DNA of 64,000 nucleotides from Isoetes taiwanensis (GCA_021234155.1 JAJEKV010000005.1:18894089-18958088), one strand, 5' to 3'. Positions 23,657 through 34,276 are shown, counted from the first letter of the stretch. The notes: a model not told the origin generated them from the letters alone. A program made the numbers and translations.

Positions 23657-24478
23657 TCGACGTAGTCCTCATCTTCTTCCTCTGATTCTTCGTGTTGCTC
23701 CTTCTCGTACTGTGAAAGGAGCTGTTCTGCCGCTGCTGTGGCTAATGGGTCCACGTCCATGGGGGGGATGGAGGTTTCTCCCATGGGGTTCTCGGCACGG
23801 CGGGTAAGAAAAATGGCTAAGGCAGCGTTGAAAGAAAAGCACTTGGTCCTGTTGACAGTCAGGACCATTGGCTCGGGCATGCGCTGGGCCTTGTTTGTGA
23901 GGTACTTGGCAATGTTTGGAACATCGCCTAAGGCTGCTTGAAGGGATTGCCTAGGAACAAAGTAGCCTATGCAAGGTGGGAGCTGCACTAAGGATGGCCC
24001 TACCCTAGCTTGGAATTCAGACAGGACTCTGCTATATGCTGGGGTTGCCTGCAAGGTTGCATGGACATCTATCTCTTTCCGGAAGATTCGGAAAACCTCA
24101 TTGACGTCAGCTTCGGCAGCATGAGCGCTGGCGCTGTACCATCGCCTGAAATCAGAGGTTGCCATGAATCTAGCGAGGAAGAGACTAGCAAACAGATGCA
24201 AGAGCGCCACAGGGAGCTGGGAAATCGGCTAAGGGGGCAGGAGCAAACTCGTAGGGTGCTACGTAAGAAATGAGGGACCTATTTATAGAAAAGGGGGAAA
24301 CCCTAATTTTTGGGTGACTTGGAAAATTCTTGGGGTTGGGCAATTCTAGCCTATATCGAGGTCTAAATGGGAATTGGAAGACTAATTTAAGGGTTTGAGC
24401 ATGACTGGATTACCTAAAGATCCTAATACAACAAGTTGGAGATCATTTGGACAAGTTATGGAGAAGAAATGGTAGGAG

Positions 24479-24545
24479 GTCTCACACGTAGCGCCTCGTT
24501 CAAAAGCTGGACTTTAGTTTCTTGACCAGGCGCGACGTGTGAGAC
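24479..24545. other. Hairpin 1 between ORF1 and ORF2 of chromovirus 1
   Basis: gtctcacacgtagcgcct pairs with aggcgcgacgtgtgagac, giving 18-bp arms with one mismatch around a 31-base loop. A second copy sits exactly 200 bases away. The spacer 24280-24880 otherwise shows no gene. Confidence 0.85.
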
Positions 24546-24678
24546 ATCAGTCCCATTTTGATCAAAACATGTCCAATTTGGGTAAACTAAGGGTGTAAGG
24601 ATGACAGACTCGTCAAATTAAGAAGAATCGACCCCTTACTTGGTCAATTTGGAGCTGTTTTGGGAAATTTTGGGCAAG

Positions 24679-24745
24679 GTCTCACACGTAGCGCCTCGTG
24701 CAAAAACTGGACTTTGGTTTCTTGACCAGGCGCGATGTTTGAGAC
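24679..24745. other. Hairpin 2 between ORF1 and ORF2 of chromovirus 1
   Basis: Near-identical to hairpin 1 (67 bases, same loop core tggactttggtttcttgacc). Arms: gtctcacacgtagcgcct and aggcgcgatgtttgagac. The surrounding sequence is only weakly similar, which suggests the hairpin itself is conserved. Confidence 0.85.
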
Positions 24746-24888
24746 ATCACACTTTTTGGTCTGGGAATGTGCTATTTTAGTAAAACAAAAGCTACTACTT
24801 GCTAACTTGTCCTAATTAAGCAAGATTGGACACATAAACTACTCAAAATTGTTTTATATTACAAAATTTTTGATTATTTACAAAATGT

Positions 24889-25388
24889 TTATTTGGGATC
24901 TCCCTTAATTAAACTAGCTAATTGCATGTCCTTCCTCATGAGGGTTACTCGCTTTGCATGAACAGTGCAAGCTGTCGAGTCCTCAAAATGTTGCACTATC
25001 CTCTGCTCAGCTGCTTCCTGCAGTGCCAGCAGCATCTCATCTGTGACCCTCATGCCAGTGTTGAAGTCCTGCATGACTTCTCTAACTAGACGAGCAAATG
25101 GGGCACGGGGAATTAGGAGGCCGTAACTGCGCTGGAAGTGCCTAATCTCTCTTAGTGCTCTTCTCTCGGTCTCCTTCCTGCTGGGCTTCTTCTTGGCTGG
25201 CTTCTTCGGGACCTTGGGCTTTGGTGGTGGCGGCCTTAGTGTCTGGCTCTTCGTTGGATGTCTGCCCTCGATAGTCCGTACCCTGTTCTCCTGATAGTAC
25301 TTGTTGTACTCCTCCCACTTCACCATGAAGGCGTTGTGTTCCCTCATCTTTCTCTCGTAGATCTTGACAGGGTCCGTGATATAGGACT
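24889..25388 (-). CDS. Chromovirus 1 ORF1 (N-terminally cut) ending in a CENH3-like histone fold
   Basis: The frame is open from the rearrangement junction at 25388 to the stop at 24889. The first part is acidic/aromatic (KWEEYNKYYQENR), then a Pro/Lys-rich basic tail (PPPPKPKVPKKPAKKK) leads into a histone H3 fold at about 25161-24892. Diagnostic pieces are [48 protein letters not shown]. Canonical H3 has [15 protein letters not shown] and RVTIMPKD, whereas plant centromeric H3 typically has LREIRHFQ, LLIP..PF and RVTLM.KD, so this copy leans to CENH3. The fold is complete at its C-terminus (SLIKGDPK). The true N-terminus was lost with the 5' LTR. It probably acts as a chromatin protein encoded by the element. 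Confidence 0.85.
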
Positions 25389-25724
25389 GTACAGTATACG
25401 TCCTGGGACCGTATGCTGTGCTGGAACGTCACATTCTCCCCACCTTGGAATGATGCTGTCCGCAGCATCGTGGGTCTCCCCACCTTGGAATCTTCCTAAC
25501 CGGCAATCAACCTGATGCATACAGTATAGTACTATGGTACTTACACATTTATTATGATTACCCTAAAGCAATATTTTTATAACATTATTACGCCCTTAAC
25601 TTATGAAATAACTTATCAATTCGTGACATCATTAAAACAGTTACTCGATAATTTCACTTATCACGACAATTTAGTTTATCAAAATTTTAACATTTAATGT
25701 ATATAATTATCATTCGAGGTACTC
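25389..25724 (-). repeat. 336-bp duplicate of chromovirus 1 3' UTR, PPT and LTR start
   Basis: It matches 12199-12534 over 336 bases with only a few differences. It contains 45 bases of LTR, the PPT and about 290 bases of 3' untranslated sequence, and replaces the expected 5' LTR. One side fuses to the middle of ORF1 at 25388/25389, the other to the TRIM internal region at 25724/25725. Confidence 0.9.
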
Positions 25725-26020
25725 CCTAGATGAAGTTAGAGGACTCCCTAGACCATCGAAAGGTGAGCAGTTTACATGGCCACTTAGATGAGCTCAGGTT
25801 GAGCAGTAATGGGGAGTAGATTGACTGCTAAGGGAAGTCTAAAAATAGTCTATAAGTTTAAATTCCTTATGTTAAGAAAAACAGCAGTTGCCTCTAGTTC
25901 ATCTAGTGATGAGCAGTTGAGCTCATTTGGATGGCTCCAGTTGAGAGCAGTTTAAGGAGGAATATGTTGTTAGGGGATAAAAAGGGAATTTAGACTCACA
26001 CTTCCATTGATCTATTGATC

Positions 26021-26029
26021 AAGGGGGAG
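26021..26029 (+). other. Polypurine tract of the TRIM-like element
   Basis: aagggggag directly precedes the right LTR. The internal remnant 25725-26029 before it has no open frame of note. Confidence 0.8.
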
Positions 26030-26217
26030 TGTTGCAGATATGATCTAATAGATCAAGAAGTGCGTGTGGCAGGCTGACTAGACTGCCAAGTTGGCGATCC
26101 AAGCCAAGAGGCACGACTCATCTGAAGAGCCACAACTGCACCTATTTGTAAGCCATGGTTGGGGCTGTTCCAACCAGTCCATTCAATCTATTTTGTTCTT
26201 CCTCCATATTTTATCAC
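26030..26217 (+). repeat. 3' LTR of the TRIM-like element
   Basis: 188 bp partner of 10392-10578, followed by the CTTTA duplication (26218-26222). Confidence 0.9.
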
Positions 26218-28110
26218 TTTATAGCATGACTTGAGTCCTCTCACAAAGTACCAAAGCAAGTGAAGGGTAGGCCATTCTGGCACTTGAGTAACATGTATGC
26301 ATGGAGTCTTTCTACTGTGACGTCCCCTACTCATATACGGTGCACTCACCGTATACAACCAGGAGTTCATCCCCCATACCAGCTCCATACTGATACAGGG
26401 CCCTCCACGTATCACTGCAACCTTGATGAGTTCCAGTGGGAAGAATGAAGGGGTCATTTTACCCTGTCTCCCTCAGGGTCTACCTAGCTGCGGAAGCGTA
26501 AACATACATGTCAGTATACATCATCACATCACATAACCATTTCGAAGGATGGCTCGTCACATATCTGCATAGACAAAGATCAACACATCACATATGGGGA
26601 TCCTACCCAAGGCTCAGACTCAAGGGGAATGACTGACGGCTTGGGTCTCCAGAGTTCATTGCAGATAGAATTCATGACATTGGATTTGGCTGGCATAAGA
26701 GCATGGCTTAGGGTAGTCCACTCCATCCGCCCCTCCTGTGCACACTTTGCAGAGTAGGTTGACAAGTGTTGGGACCTGACTGTAGCCCGCCGGATGCATA
26801 GCCAAAGGGGCTATTCCTGGGTTGCATCTCCCCAGTTCCGATGTGGCAGGTAGGGATCACTCCCTCTAGAGATCTACATGCTGACTCAGGGTGACTAGAG
26901 GGCCACTGCCCTTATTCGACTTGAACCCAATGGAGAGTGATGCATCACTCCACGGGTGTCGAGCCCATGCCTTGCCCGCACGCAGTGGCAAGCCATTAGA
27001 CCCAGTCCACAGGGATCCCCGGTAGACTTTACACACCAGAGGGATCGTTCTCCTGAGTCAGGACATGAACCTCCTTATGAGCCAGTCTGGTCCCTTCATC
27101 CACAACCGGGTGGGGTTCTTGTACACAGGCCGAATTTACAGTGTGCTAAAGAGGCTAGCTAGGAGCATCAACTACCAGGCTTTAAGGTCTCTACCCCCCT
27201 TCCCAATACAATGAATTCACAGAGATACATCATCATACATATCACAGAAGAACTAAAGAACAAGATCTAATCTAAATCACAGAGTTAGGTTCTTTAGTTA
27301 GGGCTCACTATCTAGGGATCTAGATGGCTGCTATGGGCAATTTAATAGGCTAAACCTACTTATTCAATGACTGGGAGGCGGTTTAGGCTATTAAATTGAC
27401 AAAATACCTGATCCTTGGCTCGCTCCTCCTGCCCTGAACTTGACCATCCTGCTGAACTGCTAGAAGATGAAGCTAGAAGGGGAAACTAATGAGATAGATC
27501 GCTCAGACAGAGTCTGGGAAGTGGGTTTGGCTTCTGGAGCAAGTAAAACAGAGCCCTAAAATGCTATGGACGAAAATAGCAAGTTAGGGTTTCCTTTACC
27601 TAAATAGACAAGGGGTTATGGCTAGGGTTTCCAATTATCCCTTTAAGCATGTGGGATAATTGGGTATGGCCCACTTGCCTTTATTAACTAGGTGGCATAA
27701 AATGTCCACATGGGAAAATGTGTACCTAGATAAATGTGCACATGGGTAAATGTGCACATAAATAAATGCACACACCTTACAAGTTGCCCCCTAGGGCGCT
27801 ACCTGCTTGGCTACACGTCGGCGTACACGTCAGTCGGGGTGGCGTGTACACGTGACGAGGCAGTACAGTATACGTCCTGGGACCGTATACTGTGCTGGAG
27901 CGTCACATCTACAAATCATGAAACACTTTCACCATCCTTCAAGACCAAGGCTTGCAACTCTTGAGTAATATCTTGTTGTGTGATTGGCACTCCAAGTCTT
28001 TGGATGAAGCTCTCCGTTAAAACCATCCATTCATTAATACTATAACGTTTTTGAAGCAGAAAGCATCCTTCAGCTTCGCCTTCCATGCATCTTTCTTCCA
28101 AATACTACAC
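26218..28110 (-). pseudogene. Retroelement gag-like relic, part 2 (split by a solo LTR)
   Basis: Minus-strand open pieces flank the solo LTR: 27916-28101 (ITQELQALVLKDGESVS, then FVERLHAYMLLKC across the LTR site after one shift) and 26222-26300 (VPEWPTLHLLWYFVRGLKS). The pattern 'L--LKDGESVS-FVERL' resembles retrotransposon gag proteins. It continues into 9589-10391 on the other side of the TRIM insertion. Family and function are unproven. Confidence 0.3.
26316..27907 (-). mobile_element. Solo LTR of the chromovirus 1 family
   Basis: 1592 bp with the same termini as the chromovirus 1 LTR (TGTGACGTCCCC...GAGCGTCACA). It is flanked by an exact 5-bp duplication TCTAC at 26311-26315 and 27908-27912. 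No internal sequence is left, so it arose by LTR-LTR recombination. It interrupts the gag-like relic. Confidence 0.92.
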
Positions 28111-29958
28111 ATATCCCCTTTCTTGTGGTAGAGGTTCAAGAGATGGGATTAGACGGCGACCATTGTTGCAACAAAATGACATGTTTTCAGAGTCAAGTAA
28201 GTCAATGTGGCATATGCTGCATTTTTTTGTCCACTTCAATGGTTCATGTCCTTAGGGCTTCATGTCTTGTTGCATCATACCTATTTGGTTTTGCTAATGC
28301 CGAGCTGCAGTATTCCAATTTGATGTATCGACGGTAATCCTCATAGTATTCTTTAAATTGTCTCATGATATTCATTGGATATTTTGAGCCATCAAAGGTT
28401 GGTATCTTAGGATCAACCTCCAATAGTAGGGTCGCTAGGTGAATCTAGGAGAGGTTTATTACTATGCATTATAGGGAGTCGAGATCAAAGCGTGTGTGGG
28501 GGGTAGATGCATTGGACCTCATTTGGGTGTGATATTGTGCATGACACAATGAATGCTTGAAAGGTTTCAAGTAGCTCACAATTTAGTCGGGAATCAAGCA
28601 ATTTAGGATTGTGTATCACATCGTGCAGTTGACATATTTGTATGCGACAGGTCCCTCGGCACTATGTCTCCAGGTGAGGGGGCCATTGCACTTTGCATCT
28701 GAGTCTTTTTGTAAAATATGCACATGAGGGATTGATGGAGTGGTCAACCCTAACCATCAATCTATGCTAGCCAATATCGTTGCCATATTTGTCTGACTAT
28801 TTGGAGGCCTGTCAAATTCTTCTCAAATTCAAAGTGATATGGTGGTGCTCGGGGAAGTGGCTATGAGAGCAAGAGAAAAAGAAAGAAAGACAAATTGCCT
28901 CGGTCGAGAAAGAAAGACAAATTGCCCGGCCTATCTATAGATTAATCTATCAAAGTGCTTATTACAAAACAAAAGACCTTTAAGAAAAGGACAATCACAA
29001 AAGATAAAGACTTTATATATACAACCAAAGGCAAAAAAGATTGGGCGACATGGTAAAAGCAGCCAAAAACATCAACGACATAGGCGCGACCAGGCTGTGT
29101 GACCCTTCTCAGATGTCCGCGATAGCAGATTTTGGCCAAGACATCCAATCGATAGCTTCCTGACCCTGTTCTCAACCAATCAGATATTTGATGATCTTTT
29201 GATTTGCAGGTTTCCAAGATTCTACTAAGCTTCTGAATATCTTTAATTCCTCTTTCTTAAGTCTTTCTCAAATTTTGTTCTTGCAAAAGTGGAGTCCCTG
29301 ACACTTCTTTTGAGTTACACTTTACCTTGGCTATCTTTCAAAATTCAGTTTTATCTCAGAGTCTCTCTTGCTCAGATCCCTGATTGGGTTATAGTCCATC
29401 GGACGTGGAAAAGGGCTTGAAGCTTAAAGCTTTGTACTTTGGCCGGCAACCATGTTCCCTTGGCCACGAACTATGATAAGAGTTGTAGCAGTAGACAGAG
29501 ATATAAATATGTATATCTTAGAGGATTCAGCATGTACTCCATGCTTGCAAATAAAAATATCGCTAGGGTTGAGTGGAGCAGACAAGGAAGCACTTTGCTT
29601 GTCCTCTCAATCGCTGCCACTTTCATAAATTTTTCTAGAGGCTACAAATGTACTTTTTAAGCTCATGCAATATATGAACAACATTTTTAATTGAATATGG
29701 ACATATTCTATTATAAAGCCCAAGTTACACAAGGGAAGTTGAGACTAAGAATTTATTTCAATGTGCCATTTAATCATAATGAATAATCCACCAAAATAAT
29801 GAAGAACATGAATGGTTCTAATTTATACACTAGCAGCATCTTGCATCAAAATCGGAATACGTGTCCCAAAATGTGATGAAGTAATCCATAATGTTCTTAA
29901 TCATCATCAGCCCAGATAGTAAAATGAGCAAAGAATTATGCATGACTCGTGTTACATG
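28111..29958. other. Stretch without recognised genes
   Basis: Short open frames only, none resembling a known protein. A purine-rich duplicated motif (gaaagaaagacaaattgcc) occurs at about 28880-28935. Confidence 0.6.
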
Positions 29959-30213
29959 CCTGCCTCTGCTAGACTCGTGTTACATGTCTTGTTGTTGCCC
30001 CATTTGGGCAACATGGAAGAATTACACTTGTAGAAAATTTGGCCATTTACATGTCTGCCTCCGCTAGACTCGTGTTACATGTGTTGTTGTTGCCCCATTT
30101 GGGCAACATGGAAGAATTACACTTGTAGAAAATTTGGCCATTTACATGCCTGCCTCCGCTAGACTCGTGTTACATGTCTTGTTGTTGCCCCATTTGGGCA
30201 ACATGGAAGAATT
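29959..30213. repeat. 95-bp tandem repeat, two and a half copies
   Basis: Units 29959-30053 and 30054-30148 are nearly identical. A third partial unit ends at 30213, and its continuation (acacttgtaga) is found at 31299 beyond an insertion. Each unit contains the small palindrome-like ccccatttgggcaac. Confidence 0.9.
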
Positions 30214-31283
30214 TTTTTTTTTTTTTTGAGAGAACGGGGTGTTTTTTATATTTATCAGAATAAAAAGTACAATGTTTCAAACATATAAAGGATTACTACA
30301 GGAGAAGCCTCAACATCTTCATCCTTTACGCGCAGAAACTTATTCTCCGCTCTATAAGCTAATATACATGAGGCGCATGGTGATCTCCCATATGGTGACC
30401 AGAAAAGACAAGAAGATACTGGAAAAAATAGCTCCCGAAGCTTTCTTTTACACATTGAAGAACCAAAGCGGATACTCTAGAAACACTGAAGATAGAAGGA
30501 AGTACCATAATATGAGACCAAATTAGTTGCTGCATTGTTGAGATGCAAAACAGTCAGCCTAAGTAGGCTAGACACACTTGCCCAGCCGCCAAGACTCCTC
30601 CCAAAAGTCTGGTTCATGATATATAAGCTTCTTCCTGCTCACATGATATCCCTAGCTTGGCCCCTAAATTGATCTCATTTCTTGCACTTCGAATCCATTC
30701 AAATAATTCCCAAATTCCACCAAAACCTCATGATAAAAGACAGATTCTGATCAATTCTTGAAAATTCTGTACCTTTCTGCTAGGAAGAAAGAACGGGAGA
30801 AGGAAACTGCTGCCTGACAGAGTAAACCCAGGTGTAATGAAGGTCTGATGATCAAGTTAGAAGCTGCTTCTCTTACCAAGCCTGTACCTAATCTACTCCA
30901 CCTTATAGGCGCCATTTTGCCTTTTCGGTGTGTCTCTGCAAGAAAGATTGGAAATGATCCTTCTCTTAAAAGCAAAGAACATTATGCTTTCATAAAACAA
31001 GAATGCTTTCAGAAGCAAAGAGCAGAGTAAGCCATGTTAGTGGCATGAAGGCATGAAGGAGACATGGAAAGAACCACCATAAAGCTGCTTCCAAGGAGAA
31101 AATTTACAAGAAACCTGGAAAAATTCTTCAAGACTGCCGGATCCCATGCTAGCATCTGCAAACAGGAAAAGAAGCCCTCGATTTTGGAGCAGCAGTGCCG
31201 GAATCGATGAGAGAGGGGCGGTTTCTCTCTCTCCCGGCCCTAGCCCTAGTAGCTGCCAAGGGCCAAGGCTAAGAACCATTCTT
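30214..31283 (-). mobile_element. Poly-A retrocopy (processed pseudogene or SINE/LINE-mobilised transcript)
   Basis: A T-run (30212-30227) marks a 3' poly-A tail on the minus strand. Flanks share a 15-bp duplication caacatggaagaatt at 30199-30213 and 31284-31298, typical of LINE-machinery integration. The minus-strand text looks like a spliced mRNA with short open frames (one starting MAPIRWSRLGTGLVREAA near 30920, one starting MLAWDPAVLKNF near 31160), neither recognised. The source gene was not identified. Confidence 0.7.
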
Positions 31284-31298
31284 CAACATGGAAGAATT

Positions 31299-33285
31299 AC
31301 ACTTGTAGAGTTGCATTTTGTAGATGCCATTTGAAGGCCTCACCAAGGAGCATTGATGTGAAGGCCAAGTTACGAAGAATTGAAGATCTACACGCAAATC
31401 AGCCTACCAAAGTCAAAATGCAACAATGAAGATACATCTCACTATTTTATTTGCTCTTAGCATTTGAATTCCATTTTACAGCCATCTTGACTTCCTCCTG
31501 ACCTCATTTGACCGTGTTTGACCCCATATTCCTTTTTTTTGCTTCAACAAAAAAAGGGGGGCAAAAGATCACGTTTGAAAATTCTACCTAGCATTTCTAT
31601 CAAAATGTTGAGAATATATGCCAAATCACCATGTGATATGCCACCTCAGCACTCATTTTGCCATCTCACCATACATTTGCCATCTCATCTTGACCACTTT
31701 TTCCAAACCACCATTTATTTTCCAAGTTGCTTGCTTACCAATTCCTGTTACCACATCATCATTTCCTTGCCACATCATCACCTTCACATTGCCATGTTAT
31801 CCCATTTTTGCCAAATCATCACCTATTTTTGCCACATTACCCATCTTTGACCATTTTTGCCTCCAAAAATAAAGGTGTTCATTTTCCAAAGTTTATTTTT
31901 CCATCGGATACTCGAAAAAATAAGTGGATTGGGCTTTGAAACTTTCAAAATTGACCTTGTTTTGATCTCCAAATTTGATTTCTTGAAAATTGTGCCCAAA
32001 CAAAAAAAAAAAAATATACAAAAATTGGTCTATCTATCCCAACCCACCTAGTCATCACCTCACCCACCACGTATACATTTGAAATTTCAAATGCGGTGTC
32101 ATATTTATAACCTAATCGAATTTCTTAGATTGGGCACGTAGGATATTATGCAAGTTTCTTGAAGAACCCTAAAAATTTTGATCAGGCAAGATTTGACCTT
32201 TTTTGGTAGAAGGGGATTTTGTATCAAACGAGTTTTTGAAGGTTGTTGCATGAAGGATGATCTGAATACCAGTGGTACTGGCCAATTTGTCTTCTGGAGC
32301 TCTGATCTACCTTTCTTGCTCCAAATGCATTCTTGATGCAAAATTATCACACTATATCTAATTTATGATCTTTTACTCTGTGCCCGAGATCCCAGAGCTT
32401 GAGTTTACTTGGAAAATGTCCCATGTGATGTCAAGATCAATGAAAATCTTTTTTCTCGAAGTTCTATTGTGAATGATTTACAAATTTGTGCACCTTCAAG
32501 TTTAAATATCTCAGGACAATTTTGCCCCTACCTCAAATCCATTTCTTGAGCATATGCACATGATATTAGACCCTAATCAGATCTGTGCCAATTAAAATCA
32601 TGCAAAAAGGCTTTATAAAACTCAAGATACAAAATTTGTTTGTTGCTTTTTCTCAAGGACGCAGGCCATCGCTGTAAATTTTGATCCACTTTGAACTCAT
32701 GTTTCTCCATCATCCCAACTCCAAATCAGGCAAAAGTTCTCACATATTCCTACAACTTTTATCTGATGTTCACTTCAAACGACAGTAGAAAAAAATGTTC
32801 AGCCAAACTGGAGATATCATCATTTGAGTGTGCATACCTAGGAAGTGCACTGGCCAAATTTTCTACCCACTTTGAAACTGATTTTCTTAGTCATCCCAGA
32901 TCCAATTTGAGCCAAAAATTTTCCCACACATCTAATTACAACTACCTCATTTTGCTCTAGAGATCCTAAAGTAATTGATACTTTTTGAAAATTTTGCACA
33001 AAGATTGGTTGCCTTAAGCAGCATGGGGGTTCTAACCATGTAGAATCCACTGAGGTTGATCCAAAGTGCCAGGTTTCGGATCAACATTTTGGAGATTCTA
33101 CCGAGATCTCTCACCTGGTAGGGATTACTCAAATGGCTTCTTTCTTTCGAGATCCAGCAGGTTCAACTCTTCATATCAAAGTGTGTATATCTATGGATGA
33201 ATTTTCCATTCAAACCCAAAGCCTACTAGCGCCTATAGCCCAAGGAATGCTAAAGCCTCTTGACAACTTATGATCCCAACTATTG
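31299..33285. other. Low-complexity, AT-rich stretch without recognised genes
   Basis: 31600-31860 is dominated by degenerate repeats of 'ccatctcatc / ccacatcatcacc' text. The remainder is AT-rich with no supported coding sequence. Open frames here are compositional. Confidence 0.6.
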
Positions 33286-34276
33286 GATTGTGCTTATGTT
33301 AATATCTAAACCAGAGGTATATGTCATATGGATGGGCTTTCCCCTTTTTTTGAAGGACTTGAGCCTTTATTATCCAGAGAAAGTTACAGAGTACAATGGG
33401 GACTAATAACTCAGTGGAGAGAATGTCCACCAGAGCACAAAACCCCACTCAAATACAACATCTAAACAATATGAAGAGTAAGCAAAAACTCATAAGTAGG
33501 TATGAATCTGAAGATAGTGCTCCCAAATACGGCTCTTCACCTCATTAGCAATTGATGAGCACCTGAATGCTTTGATAATTCGTTGTTGGGCATCAATGAT
33601 CCATGCAGAAGCTAAATGAAATGCCCTTTTTGCCAAATTATCCCAACTACTTGGATAGACTGCTAATAACACCTGCTGGCTATTCAAATCGCAACGAAAG
33701 AGGCCTTGAAGCCACAACCAAGCATGTCTGACATGTCTACATAGGAAGAAGCAATGCTCAATTGTCTCGTCCCTCTGTGCACATAAGGGACAAAGTGCAG
33801 ATACCTCTGGACGAAATCTATGCACCAGAATATTAACGCGCAGACAACGATGAATGACTTGCCACCATAAAACAGATACTTATGGGATGGAGTAGTTTAT
33901 CCCATACCCATTTCCATAATGTTTTCTGCCGATCCCTAGGAATGACCAAAGGCCACTTGGACGAAAGAGGCAAGACGTCCGCAGCAAGCAAGACCTTGTA
34001 CATGGAATTCACCAACTTATCAGCTTTGACACGCGCATGAACTACTCAAGGCTGGGGGTCATCCACTTGTGCTATTGGAGGAAGAATTGAAGACATCTTC
34101 TGCCAAATAGCTCGATCCCACCTTAAAAGGAGGATGGGCTTCAATCTTGAATGTTGTAACCCCTTGATTGCATGTTCTTGGATCCTAGATTGATCCATAT
34201 AGCCACCTCCCCATCCATATGACATATACCTCTGCTTTAGATACTAGCATTATCATAAGCATAAGCATGCAATCTA
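33286..34276. repeat. Inverted repeat arms flanking a LINE fragment
   Basis: 33286-33335 is the approximate reverse complement of 34211-34276. The shared core is catccatatgacatatacc, followed by tct(g)tttagat and an AT-rich part. About 875 bases lie between the arms, mostly a minus-strand LINE end. Confidence 0.75.
33340..34200 (-). pseudogene. LINE 3' fragment with zinc-binding RT tail (zf-RVT type)
   Basis: The minus-strand frame at 33490-33825 includes CPLCAQRDETIEHCFFLCRH followed by AWLWL. This matches the Cys/His motif downstream of plant L1-type reverse transcriptases. A preceding segment (33833-34015) contains DRQKTLWKWVWDKLLHPI. An A-rich end appears at 33340-33352 on the minus strand. 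Only the C-terminal end of ORF2 is preserved. Confidence 0.75.

Larger units (their letters stand above)
18041..24165 (-). pseudogene. Chromovirus 1 accessory ORF2, split by an LTR insertion
   Basis: The start MATSDFRRWYSASAHAAEAD is at 24165. The N-terminal part runs to 23662 (acidic EESEEEDEDYV) and resumes at 19041 (ELDPAEEQRLAEQ). Removing the insert 19042-23656 plus one TCGAC restores the frame. A single frameshift lies near 18300, beyond which the reading ends at TAG 18041-18043. The ungapped length is about 500 codons. The segment VEGEEYLLLSDI matches YHRGGEYLLLDDII in chromovirus 2, and the N-terminal and C-terminal blocks (RYYLPLLMDGRIAVIHR versus RFFLSAFKYGQVLFIAR) also align. No known domain was recognised. 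Conservation between diverged elements implies an element function upstream of gag. Confidence 0.75.
10709..25724 (-). mobile_element. Chromovirus 1 (Ty3/gypsy), minus strand, with accessory ORF1 and ORF2
   Basis: Read on the minus strand, the order is ORF1 with an H3 fold (24889-25388), hairpin spacer, ORF2 (18041-24165), gag (17016-17744), pol (13083-17050), 3' untranslated region, PPT and 3' LTR (10709-12243). ORF2 is split by a 4.6-kb LTR insertion. The normal 5' LTR is missing. In its place is a 336-bp copy of the 3' UTR-PPT-LTR start (25389-25724). The host sequence is the internal region of the TRIM-like element. ACTCA precedes 10709 and ACTCC stands at 25721-25725, so a clean target duplication is doubtful. 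Without the nested insert the element spans about 10.4 kb. Confidence 0.85.
10392..26217 (+). mobile_element. TRIM-like LTR element, interrupted by a nested chromovirus
   Basis: Two 187-188 bp LTRs (10392-10578 and 26030-26217) are nearly identical, start TGTTGCAG and end TTTTATCA. They are flanked by the same 5-bp duplication CTTTA at 10387-10391 and 26218-26222. A primer-binding site follows the left LTR and a polypurine tract precedes the right LTR. Only about 130 bases (10579-10708) plus about 305 bases (25725-26029) of its own internal sequence remain, with no coding capacity. That fits a terminal-repeat retrotransposon in miniature, which needs proteins from other elements. Everything from 10709 to 25724 is a later insertion. 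Confidence 0.85.

Noticed and set aside
29959-30213. CRISPR-like direct repeats
   Set aside because: Head-to-tail 95-bp units without unique spacers in a eukaryotic context. This is an ordinary tandem repeat.
31518-31939. Overlapping open frames rich in Pro/His/Ser
   Set aside because: They arise from low-complexity 'ccatcatca' text and are found in three frames at once.
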